NCBI GenBank assembly: GCA_012295275.1
Contig: CM022678.1
Location: 8,119,632 to 8,183,631 of the forward strand
DNA length: 64,000 nucleotides
DNA from: Chrysomallon squamiferum
Taxonomy: Eukaryota; Mollusca; Gastropoda; Neomphalida; Peltospiridae
Direction: 5' to 3'
The position numbers were made by a program, and so were the translations under genes. Numbering within the stretch: the first letter of the stretch is position 1; each line of letters opens with the position of its first letter. Below, piece after piece: positions 40,183 through 50,986 of this stretch. The notes below the pieces were generated by a model. That model did no database searches. It was not told where the DNA came from and saw only the letters and a list, made by a program, of their open reading frames with translations.

Positions 40183-40330
40183 TTTTTTTTTTTTTTTTAA
40201 CTATATCACCTTCAGCATCAGTGTTGTTGTTTGGTAGAATGTCCATTGCCTCCTCTGTCACATTTTCATCATCAGAAAACCCCTCATCATCAACTGCCAC
40301 AGTGCCTCCCTGAGCCTGGTTGCCACTCAT
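35989..40330 (-). CDS. Pino: Pinocchio-family protein (spliced, four exons)
   Basis: Minus-strand exons 40330-40210, 38515-38371, 37721-37592 and 36126-35989 have GT-AG ends and compatible phases (1, 0, 0 after successive exons), totalling 534 nt, 177 residues plus stop. The N-terminus is acidic (VDDEGFSDDENVTEEAMDIL). The core holds paired CxxC motifs (CHLC, CKECGGF, CPACNGKC) followed by VWKRNVKMSHAMHKAHWDGT. That order, CxxC, ECGG, CPxCxGxC, WKR, SHxxxKAxW, GTC, matches the insect protein pinocchio family as I know it. Drosophila pinocchio was found through altered odour-guided behaviour; its biochemical role is unclear, and I infer only a zinc-binding fold. An acceptor-like TTTCAG sits two bases before the ATG, so an upstream non-coding exon is likely. 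Confidence 0.8.
36127..37591. other. Pinocchio-family intron 3
   Basis: AT-rich. Contains the tandem repeat at 37040-37395; otherwise nothing seen. Confidence 0.75.
37040..37395. repeat. ~27/53-bp tandem repeat in intron
   Basis: Alternating units ACCATCAGACTTTATAAATA and TCATCAAACTTTATAACAGT, about 14 half units. It does not touch a splice junction. Confidence 0.88.
37592..37721 (-). CDS. Pino: Pinocchio-family exon 3 (Cys-rich core)
   Basis: 130 nt between AATTGCAG and AAAATG|GTGAGA. It encodes CHKSWFDGQCSKDCKECGGF and TCPACNGKCAKVWKRNVKM, the conserved Cys-rich heart of the family. Confidence 0.9.
37722..38370. other. Pinocchio-family intron 2
   Basis: AT-rich with short TA and GTAT tracts. 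No further exon. Confidence 0.75.
38371..38515 (-). CDS. Pino: Pinocchio-family exon 2
   Basis: 145 nt between TGTTTCAG and CACTT|GTAAGA. It encodes DEVLNGPKATVYYAIQTAEA, an acidic helix-prone segment (TKDEVEDMMKSEAYQRK) and IATCHL. Its acceptor and first 8 nt are repeated upstream (higher coordinates). Confidence 0.88.
38500..38850 (-). repeat. ~48-bp tandem repeat carrying seven copies of a minus-strand splice acceptor
   Basis: On the minus strand, TGTTTCAG|TTGATGAG forms the exon 2 acceptor. The same sequence or close variants recur near 38557, 38608, 38655, 38697, 38770 and 38808, separated by GTTACA/TGTAAC-rich spacers. Confidence 0.9.
38851..40209. other. Pinocchio-family intron 1
   Basis: AT-rich, with a GA tract plus poly(T) close to the exon 1 donor (40107-40199). 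Its minus-strand donor GAAG|GTGATA is not a consensus site. No extra exon was supported. Confidence 0.7.
40107..40199. repeat. (GA)n plus poly(T)
   Basis: About 70 bp of GA followed by about 23 T. On the minus strand this A/TC block starts only eight bases inside the intron. Confidence 0.95.
40210..40330 (-). CDS. Pino: Pinocchio-family exon 1 (start codon)
   Basis: 121 nt from ATG (40330) to GAAG|GTGATA. It encodes MSGNQAQGGTVAVDDEGFSD and an acidic stretch. The ATG is the first codon of the open frame and sits two bases after an acceptor-like CATGTTTCAG. Confidence 0.82.
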
Positions 40331-40959
40331 TTCTGAAACATGTACGTTTTAAATTAGTTTTTACTTTAAATGTCACATCTTACCTATTTTTTAAGTAATC
40401 TTACTCATTTGTAAGAAGCTGTCTTTTATGTTCATATTTCATAATCAAGTATTTACATGATATCTTACGAATATGTAAGGTATAGGCTGGAACGGGTAAA
40501 TGCTCTTATGACGCTTAGGGTTAGAGGTCTGAACCTGCAAACTGATAGTGTAATATCATAATATGATAATATTAAAAATATTGTAAATTAATCATTAATT
40601 CATTGCAACGTCAAGGTTCGGGCCTACCCCTTCATTAGCATTTTATCGGTTCAGTGCTCAAAGTTTACTTTCGCAAAATATTCTTTATATTCGCATAAAA
40701 TCATAATTGGTTTCAAATTAGTCGAATATACGACGCTTTAGTAGTTTCTGATTAAAACACTCGGACTCCATGTTTATCAAAAGCATTTTTGTGTCGAGCG
40801 AGTACACAGAATTGAACGTGTTAAACAAAAATTGAAAATTCCTGCAACAACCACAGCTCAGTGATACTCAAGAAAAAGATACTATTTTTGTCTATAAAGA
40901 TATAAAAAATAAGTAAACAAATCCATATTTATATTAGTACCCGAACTGCTATTCAGACA

Positions 40960-41080
40960 AACAATACAACGATATTTCTGCACTTTTCCCGTCGAACTTG
41001 TGGGAAATGTTGTTTACTTCCGGTTACAAACGCTTTGCGATTGTCGTAAAGGCCTATTTTGTTTGATCGCTAATCTGCAG
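40960..41080 (-). promoter_or_regulatory. Candidate promoter of the Pinocchio-family gene
   Basis: On the minus strand this stretch has AACCGGAAGTAAAC, an ETS-type site, close to CGC-containing sequence that is less AT-rich than its flanks. Such sites are common in TATA-less housekeeping promoters. A 5' UTR exon between here and 40334 is inferred, not located. Confidence 0.35.
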
Positions 41081-41252
41081 TTGGTTTTCAAAGCAAATAT
41101 TTTTCATTAGCTGTTTTTAAAGACGTTGAATTAACAGATTTGTATCATCATAAGACGGTTGGTTATTAACTAAAAATCACCAACGAAAATAAATAAACAG
41201 TTAAAGTGAAATATGAATATTTAACACATTTCAAATAATAAAATCACTCATG

Positions 41253-41325
<73 letters not shown>

Positions 41326-41396
41326 ATTTTTGTGTTAGATATTTTGACCAAACAGTTGGTAAAAATTGGGCAACTAATGTCAGAGAAAACTATTTA

Positions 41397-41447
<51 letters not shown>

Positions 41448-42227
41448 GGTTATTAATCTTTCAGTTCAAATCTATTTAACTTTTCTTAGTAAAGGCTGTA
41501 CTGATTATTTATTCTACAGTTAGTAGCAATATAACAGAAACATACAAAAATGTTTAATCTTATAAGTTTATCCTTTTCGTGATAGTGCAGTGCATTAGAT
41601 GGTGATCTTTGACTATAAATTATGTTTTCTTGTTGTTTTGCGATTTTTTTTTTTTTTTCGTTTTAAAACAATAAAGAAATATCACAGTGACAAAAACATT
41701 AACATAAACACATAATATGTATAGAAATTAGAGAAACAATATAAACGCATTATTTGAAAAACTATGTGAAAAATAGGTATGTTTTTAAAAAAATGTTTTT
41801 TTTTACGGGGGCCGTCATGTTTACCTACATTTTCATCGGTGCTCAAAAGGTATAAAAACTTCCTTACAATGTTAAGTTAAATAACAATAACTTTTTAAAA
41901 TCTAAAATATTTCTATACAATTAATTTGAAACAATAAAAGTAAAATAAAGATAAACAGAAGAGTAAGAAATAATAATATTTTTTGAAAAAAGTGTAAAAG
42001 ATGAGGTATAAAACCGAGAGAAAGGAAAAAAAAAAAAAAAAAAAAAAAAAACTGAAGGAAAATGTGAAAAAGGAAAAAAGAAGAATTAAAAGACTGAAGA
42101 ACTGAAACTGTTTTTGATCGTCTTGAAATGTTGCGTTATCACTCAGATACAAATTGACGATAAAAATAAAAGGACAACTACAGTTAAAACATTTATCGAT
42201 ATCTATCTATATATACATACATACATG
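41081..42227. other. Intergenic DNA with GA and ATT tracts
   Basis: GA tract (41257-41321), ATT array (41397-41448), and 41918-42030, which resembles 40016-40130 (AATTTGAAACAA, AGATAAACAGAAGA, GAGGTATAAA in the same order), a diverged local duplicate. No gene. Confidence 0.7.
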
Positions 42228-42229
42228 TA

Positions 42230-42440
42230 TTGGGTTTAGGAATAAGTCATTGCGGTTAAATTAAATTTAATCATTACATAGAAGAAAACTTAAGCTTAAC
42301 TCATAACAAGATGTAATTTAATCAATAATGTGTTTACCGTTGTTATTTACCACTTCTTCCCAACGGTCAGCAAAATTTTCGATGCCTCCGCAATAAATTT
42401 TAATCAATTATGAACCGCAGTAACTTATTCCTCAACCCAA
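42230..42440 (-). mobile_element. 211-bp internally deleted mariner-type element
   Basis: Imperfect terminal inverted repeats of about 28 bp (TTGGGTTTAGGAATAAGT on the left; TTGGGTTGAGGAATAAGT reading inward from the right), flanked by TA on both sides. On the minus strand, just inside one end, a short remnant reads GGIENFADRWEEVVNNNGKH, like the C-terminal GIxxLxxRWxKCIxxxGxYF region of mariner transposases. The remainder of the transposase is deleted, so it is non-autonomous. Confidence 0.8.
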
Positions 42441-42550
42441 TATATATATATAAATAAAATAAAATAAATGAATATGGTTTAAAGATGTTCTTATATTTGA
42501 TGTCAGTAGAAAGTTACTAATTTTTTTTTATCTTTTTTAAAAAAAAAAAT

Positions 42551-42815
42551 ACATCCGAGAAACCTGTTAAATGTAAATTATGCGCAAAAATGTTTCACAC
42601 AAGCAATTAGCCTGCAAAGAAACTTCTTAAATGTGAAGTTTGGACAGAATGTTAATTGAAAGAAACTACTCTAAGGAATCATATGAAGATTCATACTAAG
42701 AAACCGCGCTTAAGTGTGAAGTTTGTGCAAAACGTTTATCGTCTGCAGATGGTCTAAGAGTTCATATGAAGAATCACACTGGTGATAGACCTTTTAAATG
42801 TGAAATATGTGTATT
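42551..42815 (+). pseudogene. C2H2 zinc-finger pseudogene fragment
   Basis: Fragments of three or four fingers in shifting frames: CEVCAKR-type TGTGAAGTTTGTGCAAAACG, HMKIHT-like and GDRPFKCEICV-like pieces. Indels and missing finger parts rule out a working protein. It matches the cluster to the right. Confidence 0.85.
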
Positions 42816-43235
42816 GCCTCGAATGAAAAATCTATTCATTCACTGACATCAGATGTAAAGGTAAACACAACGTATGGCAAATTCATTTGAGTTATTTCAT
42901 TTGTTGATCTGAGGTAAATATATCAAATTATTTTGGTAATCTGTTCTGTTTCAAATTATCGAAGATTGACTGTATTAATCAATGAAATTAAAATATTTTA
43001 GACTTCCATCTTCTTTAAACTAATGATTATAAGTTGCTTTACTTGAGTTATATGAATAAATTTTGAATCTTTCAGAATGGAATTTATTTATTTACTAGTG
43101 TCTTACCTTCTTTTAGTCATGGAATTACCTATAGGATTTCGTTATATCTCAAAAAAACGAAAATATTTTTTTTTTTTTTTTTTTAAAACAATAATAAAAA
43201 GTAAAGATAAACATAAAAATTAAAATTAAAAACAG

Positions 43236-43500
43236 TTTTACAGATGCAGAACTATTCGACTGATTCGTTTTATTGTCATCTGAGAAAATGAGCGAGCTCA
43301 TAGCGATCCAGTGATATAATACTGATCTTTACGATATTAGAGTGCGCGCTTTATTTTGAAGGAAAACTGACAGATTACAAACCGAACAAAGGGGAGATAA
43401 AGCACAAAATTGCCATTGAGCCTGGATGTAGAACATTTTGCTTGTGTAAATTTATATGTTTGGTGGGAAAACAGTCAGGTAATCATCAAGCGTTGTTCGT
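43236..43500 (+). repeat. Zinc-finger cluster module i, copy 1
   Basis: Segment with TTAGAGTGCGCGCTTTATTT, TTTGAAGGAAA and CAAAGGGGAGATAAA. Diverged copies lie at 50127-50231 (truncated), 53411-53680 and 58682-58900, each upstream of a zinc-finger unit. It is part of the duplicated unit; a regulatory role is possible but unproven. Confidence 0.75.
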
Positions 43501-43700
43501 TAATTGAAGTAAGAATTTTTCGCAGAATTCTGCAATGATTTGAAACCAAATAGCTGAGTAAAATGACTATCATACGGCGGTGTTATTATATTAATTATTA
43601 TTCATTTATTGTTCACATGGTTATGATCATAATGATGGTATAATATAAGTTATAACTATAACTATAGTAGATTATAGTACAGACCATATTGCGTAACAGC

Positions 43701-43741
<41 letters not shown>

Positions 43742-45270
43742 CATATCAGAGAATTTATTTTCACTGCCATTAACAACCTTTGCCCAAAATGCACTTTACT
43801 TCAAGTTTAACAAACACATAAAATCTCATTACTTCATCACAGAATATAAACTTGATAAAGCATAATGTTGTCATGTTAATACATAATTATGGTTATATGC
43901 ATTTGCGAAACTTAAGATGAATTTGTTTTCATTTATTCCTAAGTTAGTAAAACTCCAGATTTCACATACATACAGTAACATGTGTTTTTTACAATCATAT
44001 CAGACATATTTGACAGTTTATAAATTAAATCTCTACTTTTTTTTTTTTTTTTATCCATATAGGAAACAGAGTTTGAAGTTCAATTGATTGAATATTTCCT
44101 GCTTTTACAAAGGATACAGATTTACTTAAGAGAAATTCAAGGTATTTAACCTCAGTTACAATTTCAGTATTAAATAATTAACAATGCATGTAAATTGATG
44201 TTCATTAACACAATTAATTTCTTTCACAAAATCTGTGTTACTGATCAAATATCTTTACAACTTTCATAGGTAAAAAGTATTATTAGTTTATTCCAGTATA
44301 ATAAAAATAAAAAATAAACTATATTTCTGTATTAAATAATTAACAATGAAAGTAAATTGATGTACATTAACATCTTTGATAAGAACACCTGTTACTGGCT
44401 GAATGCCATTACAACTTTCACATCTAAAATATTACTAGATCATTTAAGTAAGATGAAAATAAATAGTGAATATTTCCTTGCCGTACTTCAGAATTTGAAG
44501 AAAGTTTTCTGATTTATGGCTATTTGTACAATTCTAGTTTTTAAACCATCCTGTATTTATCCTAAATTAATGTCATGCAGAATCAAAATTGTTAAAAGGA
44601 CAGTACATTATACATATTTTTCCTTTTAGTAAAAGAAATAAATTAATAAAAAACTTATTGTAAGTCATAAAGAATCCTTCTCAAGAACCATAGTAATAAT
44701 TCAGTTTGATCAATTCTTTATTTAGGATGGATGTAAATAATATTCTCAAACCTCTTAGCTATGTAACTTTTTAGTAATAATACAGATGACTTTGCTTGCC
44801 TCAATTCTTGTATTTCCTACATTCCCTTCTAGTCAAGCTGTAGGAATTACCTCTATATCAAATATAACACTAAATGAAAGAACATAATCAGAATGACATA
44901 ATTAAGAAAATTAATTTAGGTTTGAAAGTGAAATTTCTTTTGTTATATTGTTAGTATTTTTATAGAATGATAAATGTCACAATCTAATTCACTGGCTAAA
45001 TTTTGTTTATTTAAATTCTCCACAGTGACTAGGACACCAGATCTAAATGTCAGAGTGTTGTGATGGAAGTGGGCTGAAATTATGTAACAAATACACCATG
45101 GATAAATTACATATATATCATGATTTTAGCAATATATTCCATTATATATATTTATATACACACCTAAACACACAGAGAGAGAGAGAGAGAGAGACAGATA
45201 TATATATATGTGTGTGTGTATATGTATGTTTATATATATGTTTATGTCTGTGTGTGTGTATAATTATATA
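43501..45270. other. Upstream/intron region of the first zinc-finger gene
   Basis: A 35-bp poly(T) (43705-43739), and near 44040-44120 a segment (ATAGGAAACAGAGTTTGAAG) also found near 59530. No coding exon seen; AT-rich otherwise. Confidence 0.6.
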
Positions 45271-46039
45271 CAGGCTGGCCCAGATGTAACCGAACCCGAA
45301 AGCTCAATCGATGATCACTGATTTCAAGTCTGCTTCATGAAATACTGAATTGATCGATATCAGGGAGAACTGGTAAAGAGACTTCACGTGCATGGCTGTG
45401 TTAACCGGTTTTGTCATCACCCCTGAAAGTGTTGCAAAGCCTATTTAAGAGAGGATAGAAACCTTCTACTTTGATAATCTTTGTTTTATCAGTTTTGTCG
45501 CCCTCTTTCATTTAACAGACATGGCCAACACACGACACACTTTAAAATTGGAAGAACGTATTCATGCTGTTAAAAGTTATTATTTGTCGTAAATGTTATT
45601 GATCATTGGAATGAATGGTTTGATACACCACCTCCATCAAAAATGTGAATGAACTGGCAATGTCGCCAACGCATATAAACCTGGTGCACCAAGAACAATG
45701 AGGACAATTGCCAACCAGGAATTAGTAGCATCATCATACGTCCACAGCCCTTGCAAATCCCAGAGATGTGCTTCTGCAGAGCTGGGCATATCACAATCGT
45801 CTTTACAATGCATCATGTCGGATATTGGCTTGCACCTATAACGTCTCCGTGGGAACTCCAGGCTCTTAATGGAAATGTGCAAAAAAGTAACTGAATCAAC
45901 CATTGAATGATGTCATCACTGTATTACAAATAATGGTTTGCATTTTGAACATTAGCTGTAACTATATGAAATAAAATTTGTTTCATTTAAATGTAACTTT
46001 TCATAACAATTCAGGTTCGGTTACATCTGGGCCACCCTG
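45271..46039 (+). mobile_element. 769-bp decayed Tc1/mariner-superfamily transposon
   Basis: Inverted terminal repeats of about 30 bp with two mismatches (outer part CAGGCTGGCCCAGATG on the left, CAGGGTGGCCCAGATG on the right), bounded by TA. Inside, on the plus strand from about 45522, a broken frame starts MANTRHTLKLEERIHAVKSY, then a fragment AYKPGAPRTMRTIANQELVA and a SELGIS-like helix-turn-helix segment. Stops, frame changes and loss of the catalytic DDE half show it is a non-autonomous relic. Confidence 0.85.
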
Positions 46040-46086
46040 TATACTGTAATATAATCACATACACACCTACACACACAGAGAGAGAC

Positions 46087-46125
<39 letters not shown>

Positions 46126-47114
46126 TATGTCTGTGTGTGTTTATATATAATGGAATATAACTGCATTTAGAACTGTTTACATTTCTAAGATAAAGCATAA
46201 AAAAGTATTGATTTTAGCATATCTATTTTACTGTCAAGTGATTATCACTTTACTGGTGAGCAGTTGTTCAGTGAGTAGTTCTATTGCATTTAAGAATTAA
46301 GATTTTTTTCCTGAGGCAATATAAAAACAAATACTTCTAGATTTATAAATGACCATATTGAAATAGAAATTGTTACAGAGGTTAAATACCTCTTGCTTAT
46401 TTTAAGTAAATCTGGATTCTTTGTAAATATTAAGAAAAATTAGTCAGATATCCTGTAGCAGTAAATGTTAAAGTAAGAATGATTACCTTTTGGGCAAAGG
46501 TTGTTAACTGTAAAGAAGGTCTATATTATGGCTATATAACAACAACATGTATAGAACATGCAAAGAGCATTTATAGCATTTATACTGTGATTATATGCAG
46601 CAACATGTATATGACTATATCAAGTCATTGGTTAATGTCTGTTAAACACTTTAAAGCTATGCTAGATGAATGTGGTTTATGTAACACATATTCGTGTATC
46701 CAAGTGAATGTTTTGTGGTAAAACATGCTGTTAAAATAATTTTATGTGATGAGTTCTTACAAAAATAGAATAGAGATAACTTGAGTCATGTAGAGGCATT
46801 AATTATATAATGTTTAAATATGAATTTAAATTAGGACAGTATCTGTTAAAGCAGCTAATGAAAAATGCTAGATTTGAATGTATTTATCTTAGTGGATCAC
46901 TGGATAAATAAAATTATTGTTATTTGAAAAAAAAAAATTGATTTAGACATCTGGTACAGTTATAATGCATCTTACCGTTCATGAAAACTAAACTAAATTA
47001 GAATGTCAGAAAAGACTGGTGAAGGATTCCTAAAGAAAGAGGAAAACTTGAAATGTGCTATTTTAAATATTATATAACTCTATTGTATTAGATTCTTTTA
47101 TTTCATATTTTCAG
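46040..47114. other. Intron/upstream region of zinc-finger gene A
   Basis: AT tract (46090-46121), otherwise AT-rich with no supported feature. It ends at the acceptor TATTTTCAG before the 5' UTR exon. Confidence 0.6.
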
Positions 47115-47522
47115 AAAAGGGAAAAAGAAGACAGAATCCTCAATGCAGTTTTTGCAATATCAGATTAAATAATCTAATTCCTTGAAAGTACAAATCCATG
47201 GGTTTTATAGACGTCAGAATTATAATTACAGATTTACATGAAAGTGATATTAAAATGTTAACTGTGGAAAGAAAATCTATTTCCTTGAAATTTCAGACTG
47301 AGATATTATAATGAAAGATTACTTTTCACATTAACGCAGTTAATTCATTCTGTATTTTAGATCAACGTCACTTCACTTTAAAACAAATCTGATTTGGGAA
47401 TTTTTTAATAAAATATATTAGTCATGGTAATCTACTGAAATTTTGTTTACAGCAGACACAAAAAGTTTAAAAATGAAGTCCGTATGAAATGATTTTCCAA
47501 AAATGAGAACATAAATATTAAC
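47115..47522 (+). other. 5' UTR exon of zinc-finger gene A
   Basis: Begins after CATATTTTCAG (AG at 47113-47114), in the same relation to the start codon as the better conserved modules at 51133, 55143, 60091 and 63764. Contains GGAAAAAGAAGACAGAATCC in place of the conserved GAAAGTAAGAACCAGAATTC. Confidence 0.6.
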
Positions 47523-48368
47523 ATGGCAACTCACAGTGATGAAGAACCATTCAGCATCAAGATGAACGCGGAACGTTTCAGATGTGAGGTTTGTGGAAAA
47601 TCGTTCAAAAAACATTCACATTTAATGTTTCACACTAGGATCCACACTGGTGAGAAACCTTTTGAATGTGAAGTTTGTGCAAGATGTTTCTCACGAAGAC
47701 CGAGTCTAAAAAGTCACATGAGTGTCCACACTGGTGAGAAACCTTTCAAATGTGAATTCTGTGCAAAATGTTTCTCAAGACGACCGAGTCTAAAAAGTCA
47801 TATGAGTATCCACACTGGTGAAAGACCTTTTACATGTGAATTCTGTGCAAAATGTTTTCCAGACAGTTCGAGATTAAGAAGGCACGAGAAGAGCCATACT
47901 GGCCAGGATTCATTCAAATGTGAAGTCTGTGCAAAATGTTTTCCAGACAGTTCGAGATTAAAAAGGCACGAGAAGAGCCACACAGGCGAGAAATCATTCA
48001 AATGTGGAGTATGTGCAAAATGTTTTTCACGAGGAAATGAGGTAAGATGTCACATGAAGCTTCATACTGGAGAGAGCCCTCTTGTATGTGAGGTTTGTGC
48101 AAAATGTTTCTCACGCAGTTCGAGTCTGAGAGATCACATGAACATCCACACTGGTTCAAAACCTTATGAGTGTGAAGTTTGTGCAAGATGTTTCCCACAC
48201 GCGTCGACGCTGAAGAGACACATGATCATTCACACTGGTGAGAAACCTTTCAAATGTGAGGTCTGTGCAAAATGTTTCGCACTCAGTACGGGATTAAGAA
48301 GGCACGAGAAGACCCATACAGGTCAGAAATCGTTTGAATGTGAAGCACGTGCAAAATGTTTGTCATGA
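47523..48368 (+). CDS. C2H2 zinc-finger protein A (9 fingers)
   Basis: 281 codons in one exon from ATGGCAACTCACAGTGATGA to TGA. After a short N-terminal tag (MATHSDEEPFSI) come nine complete C2H2 fingers joined by mostly TGEKPF linkers, then a truncated tenth (FECEARAKCLS) where the second Cys is Arg. The linker spacing is that of DNA-binding arrays, so a nuclear DNA-binding role is likely. No KRAB, SCAN or BTB domain. Most fingers carry an extra Cys (CEVCAKCF). Fingers 4 and 5 share the same helix (PDSSRLxRHEKSH), a recent internal duplication. Confidence 0.9.
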   Translation: MATHSDEEPFSIKMNAERFRCEVCGKSFKKHSHLMFHTRIHTGEKPFECEVCARCFSRRPSLKSHMSVHTGEKPFKCEFCAKCFSRRPSLKSHMSIHTGERPFTCEFCAKCFPDSSRLRRHEKSHTGQDSFKCEVCAKCFPDSSRLKRHEKSHTGEKSFKCGVCAKCFSRGNEVRCHMKLHTGESPLVCEVCAKCFSRSSSLRDHMNIHTGSKPYECEVCARCFPHASTLKRHMIIHTGEKPFKCEVCAKCFALSTGLRRHEKTHTGQKSFECEARAKCLS

Positions 48369-48655
48369 GTCACTTAACAATTTCTAAACGAGGATAATTA
48401 AAAGAGGAAGAAATGACAAGTAATTACTACATAATCTGTTGTGAATATGTAGGATAAATGTTGGAAATAACATAAGTGAATATCAATAGGGATCTTACGT
48501 TTTCATATAACTTCAAACTGACATTTTTAACATCAAGAAAAAGTTACATAATAGTTTGATATTAAAACTATTGTTAATGTTACTTTATCCTTTCGTGTTT
48601 TGTATTGCACTCAAAGAATTTCTTCAAGGAAGATCATATGTTTCGTTCTACATTT

Positions 48656-48695
<40 letters not shown>

Positions 48696-48699
48696 CAAA

Positions 48700-49045
48700 A
48701 CACGTTAGTGTTGCGAAAGCTTTTAAATGTGAAACTTGTTCAAAATGTTTCTCACATCGTGTATGTGCCAAAAGTCACATGAAGTGCCATACTGGTGAGA
48801 AATGTTTTCCAACGTGACTGTTGTTCCAAAATGTTTCTCACAGAGTTCAAATCTAAAACTTCAATGAAGGTCCATATCAGGAACCGATGTTTTAATGCGA
48901 TGTCAGTACAAAATGTTTCTCACTATTTTCATTTTAACCAAAAAAAAACCTAACGATGATCCATACTGTTGAGAAATATAGTGTTTGTGCAAAATCTTTT
49001 GAAGAAAAGCTGGTATTTAAAACATCACATGAAGATAACTTTTGA
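48700..49045 (+). pseudogene. Degraded zinc-finger fragments after gene A
   Basis: Finger pieces such as AFKCETCSKCFSHRVCAKSH and HTGEKCF in broken frames, and the cluster's characteristic tail (GCTGGTATTTAAAACATCACA). Frameshifts and stops make it non-coding. A 30-bp poly(A) run lies just left (48661-48690). Confidence 0.8.
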
Positions 49046-50050
49046 AAAATGATTCATGATAAAACAGTGTAAAAGTGAAAAATTTATGAAATAAAAGAAA
49101 ATGGTAAAGCCTGAAATATAATACGGTGTTTTGTAATAACATAATTTTAAGAAAAGTTGATAAAAAATACTCAAATAGAACTTCATATTTCCTATAACCA
49201 TTTATACTACAACTGCTGCTACTTAGTAGTATTACTATTGCTACTGGTACTACTACCACCATCACGACCACCACATTGCACTAGTACATCATTACCAGAT
49301 GAACTTTGATCACTTCAGTTTTACATTGTTAGTGCAAATGGTGTATGTGTATGTATTGGTACAAATGTCCATGACTTGAACTTAAAATTGTGTATGCTGT
49401 AGGTATATTTTTCAGATTTTTTGAGAGTTTATTAGTGTTTTATAGAACTATAATAAGATGCTAATATTGACACATACATACAGAAACACAACTCTATTGT
49501 GACAGAATACAAATCTGTATGCAAAGTCTTGTACAGTGAAATATAAATTTAGTCACATATGGACATCCACATAGATGCTTACAGATATATATCGAAAAAA
49601 AAAACTGAATGCAAATAACGTTTGAAAATGTAATTAGCTCGATATAGGGATTACTGTTAAAAACTAAAATGACTGCTTAAAGACTGCTATATATGATGTC
49701 TGGTGGAAGACGTACTATGTCGTATAAGCAACAATCGTTATCAAATAGACACTGGTAGCTGTATTTAAAGGATTTTTTCAAACTGGATGAAAACGTGCTG
49801 CATAATGCCTGTGAATGCCTGTTGATAGATTTTATGACAGAACTACGCGTGGTCCATTTAAAGGCGATGATTTATAGCGAAATAAATAAATACACACACA
49901 TACATATTTCCCTAGATATCTACCTACACGAATGCATAATAAATTAAACTTGATATTCACGTGTGAAAATGTAGGATAGTAATTATGATTATATGAAAAA
50001 CATGTTTACAGATATAGAGATATTCGATTTTATTTCCGTCTGAGCATCAG

Positions 50051-50095
<45 letters not shown>

Positions 50096-50126
50096 TTTTT
50101 AAATTAAAATTAAAATTAAAAGAACA
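49046..50126. other. Intergenic DNA between zinc-finger units
   Basis: A short run of ACTACTACC-type repeats (49200-49275) and a CA tract (50055-50092). No gene. Confidence 0.7.
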
Positions 50127-50231
50127 ATATTCGGTCTAATCCGCTTGGTTCATTTTTGTTGCTGGTCATAGTGGTAATGAAACAATACCTTTCATTTTGA
50201 TAGGAAAAACTAATAGACTACAAAGTTGAGC
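50127..50231 (+). repeat. Zinc-finger module i, truncated copy 2
   Basis: ATTCGGTCTAATCCGCTTGG and CATTTTTGTTGCTGG match the module near 58690. It stops after AATAGACTACAAAG and runs directly into mid-finger sequence. Confidence 0.7.
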
Positions 50232-50600
50232 GTCGACGCTAAAGAGACAAATGCTCATTCACACTGGTGAGAAACCTTTTAAGTTTGAGGTTTGTGCAAA
50301 ATGTTTGTCACACAGTTCGAGTCTAAAACGTCATATGAACATCCACACTGGTACAAAACTTTATAAGTGTGAAGTTTGTGCAAGATGTTTCTCATCCAGT
50401 TCATCTCTAAAAAATCATATGAACACACACATTGATGCAAAACCTTTCAAATGTGATGTCTGTGCAAAATGTTTTCCAGACAAATCACATGAAGACCCCT
50501 TGCAATGACATACCTTTTACATGTGCAGTTTGTTCAAAATGTTGCAAAGAACATGCGCATCTAAAATGTCGCCCGAAAATGCACACAGGTGAGTAACAAA
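50232..50600 (+). pseudogene. Zinc-finger fragment joined to module i
   Basis: Starts in the middle of a finger (GCGTCGACGCTAAAGAGACA, like gene A near 48198), with an open frame 50251-50508 of three fingers, then a frame break and one more damaged finger. The first finger has KFEVCAKC, losing the first zinc Cys. No conserved start region. Probably a truncated duplicate of the gene A type rather than a working gene. Confidence 0.75.
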
Positions 50601-50617
50601 AAACCTGCTATGGAGAA

Positions 50618-50986
50618 TTAAACATGAACTAAAACCAGTCAACATCATCAACCAACTGAACAAACAGTTTAGAGTCTTATCGATGAACAATATAATACAC
50701 AGTGAGCATGCTGTAAACTTCAAAAACTAATATGGCACAAAGAAACAGTGAATAGTTAAAACCTGTAAGAAACAAACATCCACTTAGACGATTTAGTAAC
50801 CGATATAAACCGAGTTCAACCCAGATCCACACACACGCATCTAAGTTTGAATTTTGTTATATATCTGTAATACATTCTTCTCTGTACTGTAATTCTACAG
50901 CTCATGACAATAAACTCATTGTCGTTGACTGAAAAATAAAAGATGGACACATAGTAACTTATCTCTTGTTCTGTTTGCAGGTAAGT
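50618..50986 (+). promoter_or_regulatory. Zinc-finger module ii: TATA promoter and non-coding exon 1 of gene B
   Basis: TATAAA at 50804-50809 in ATATAAACCGAGT, followed by CAGATCCACACAC and a transcript segment ending TTTGCAG|GTAAGT (donor 50981). The same order occurs at 52660-53045 and 62548-63008. Confidence 0.6.

Noticed and set aside
45637-45903. 88-codon minus-strand frame within the transposon
   Set aside because: The plus strand of the same interval carries the broken transposase; the minus-strand frame is its shadow.
49200-49275. Val-rich minus-strand frame near ACTACTACC repeats
   Set aside because: It comes from a short trinucleotide repeat with no other coding sign.
50251-50508. 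Three-finger frame as a working zinc-finger gene
   Set aside because: It lacks the conserved tag and leader, begins mid-finger, has lost a zinc-binding Cys, and continues into a frameshifted finger.
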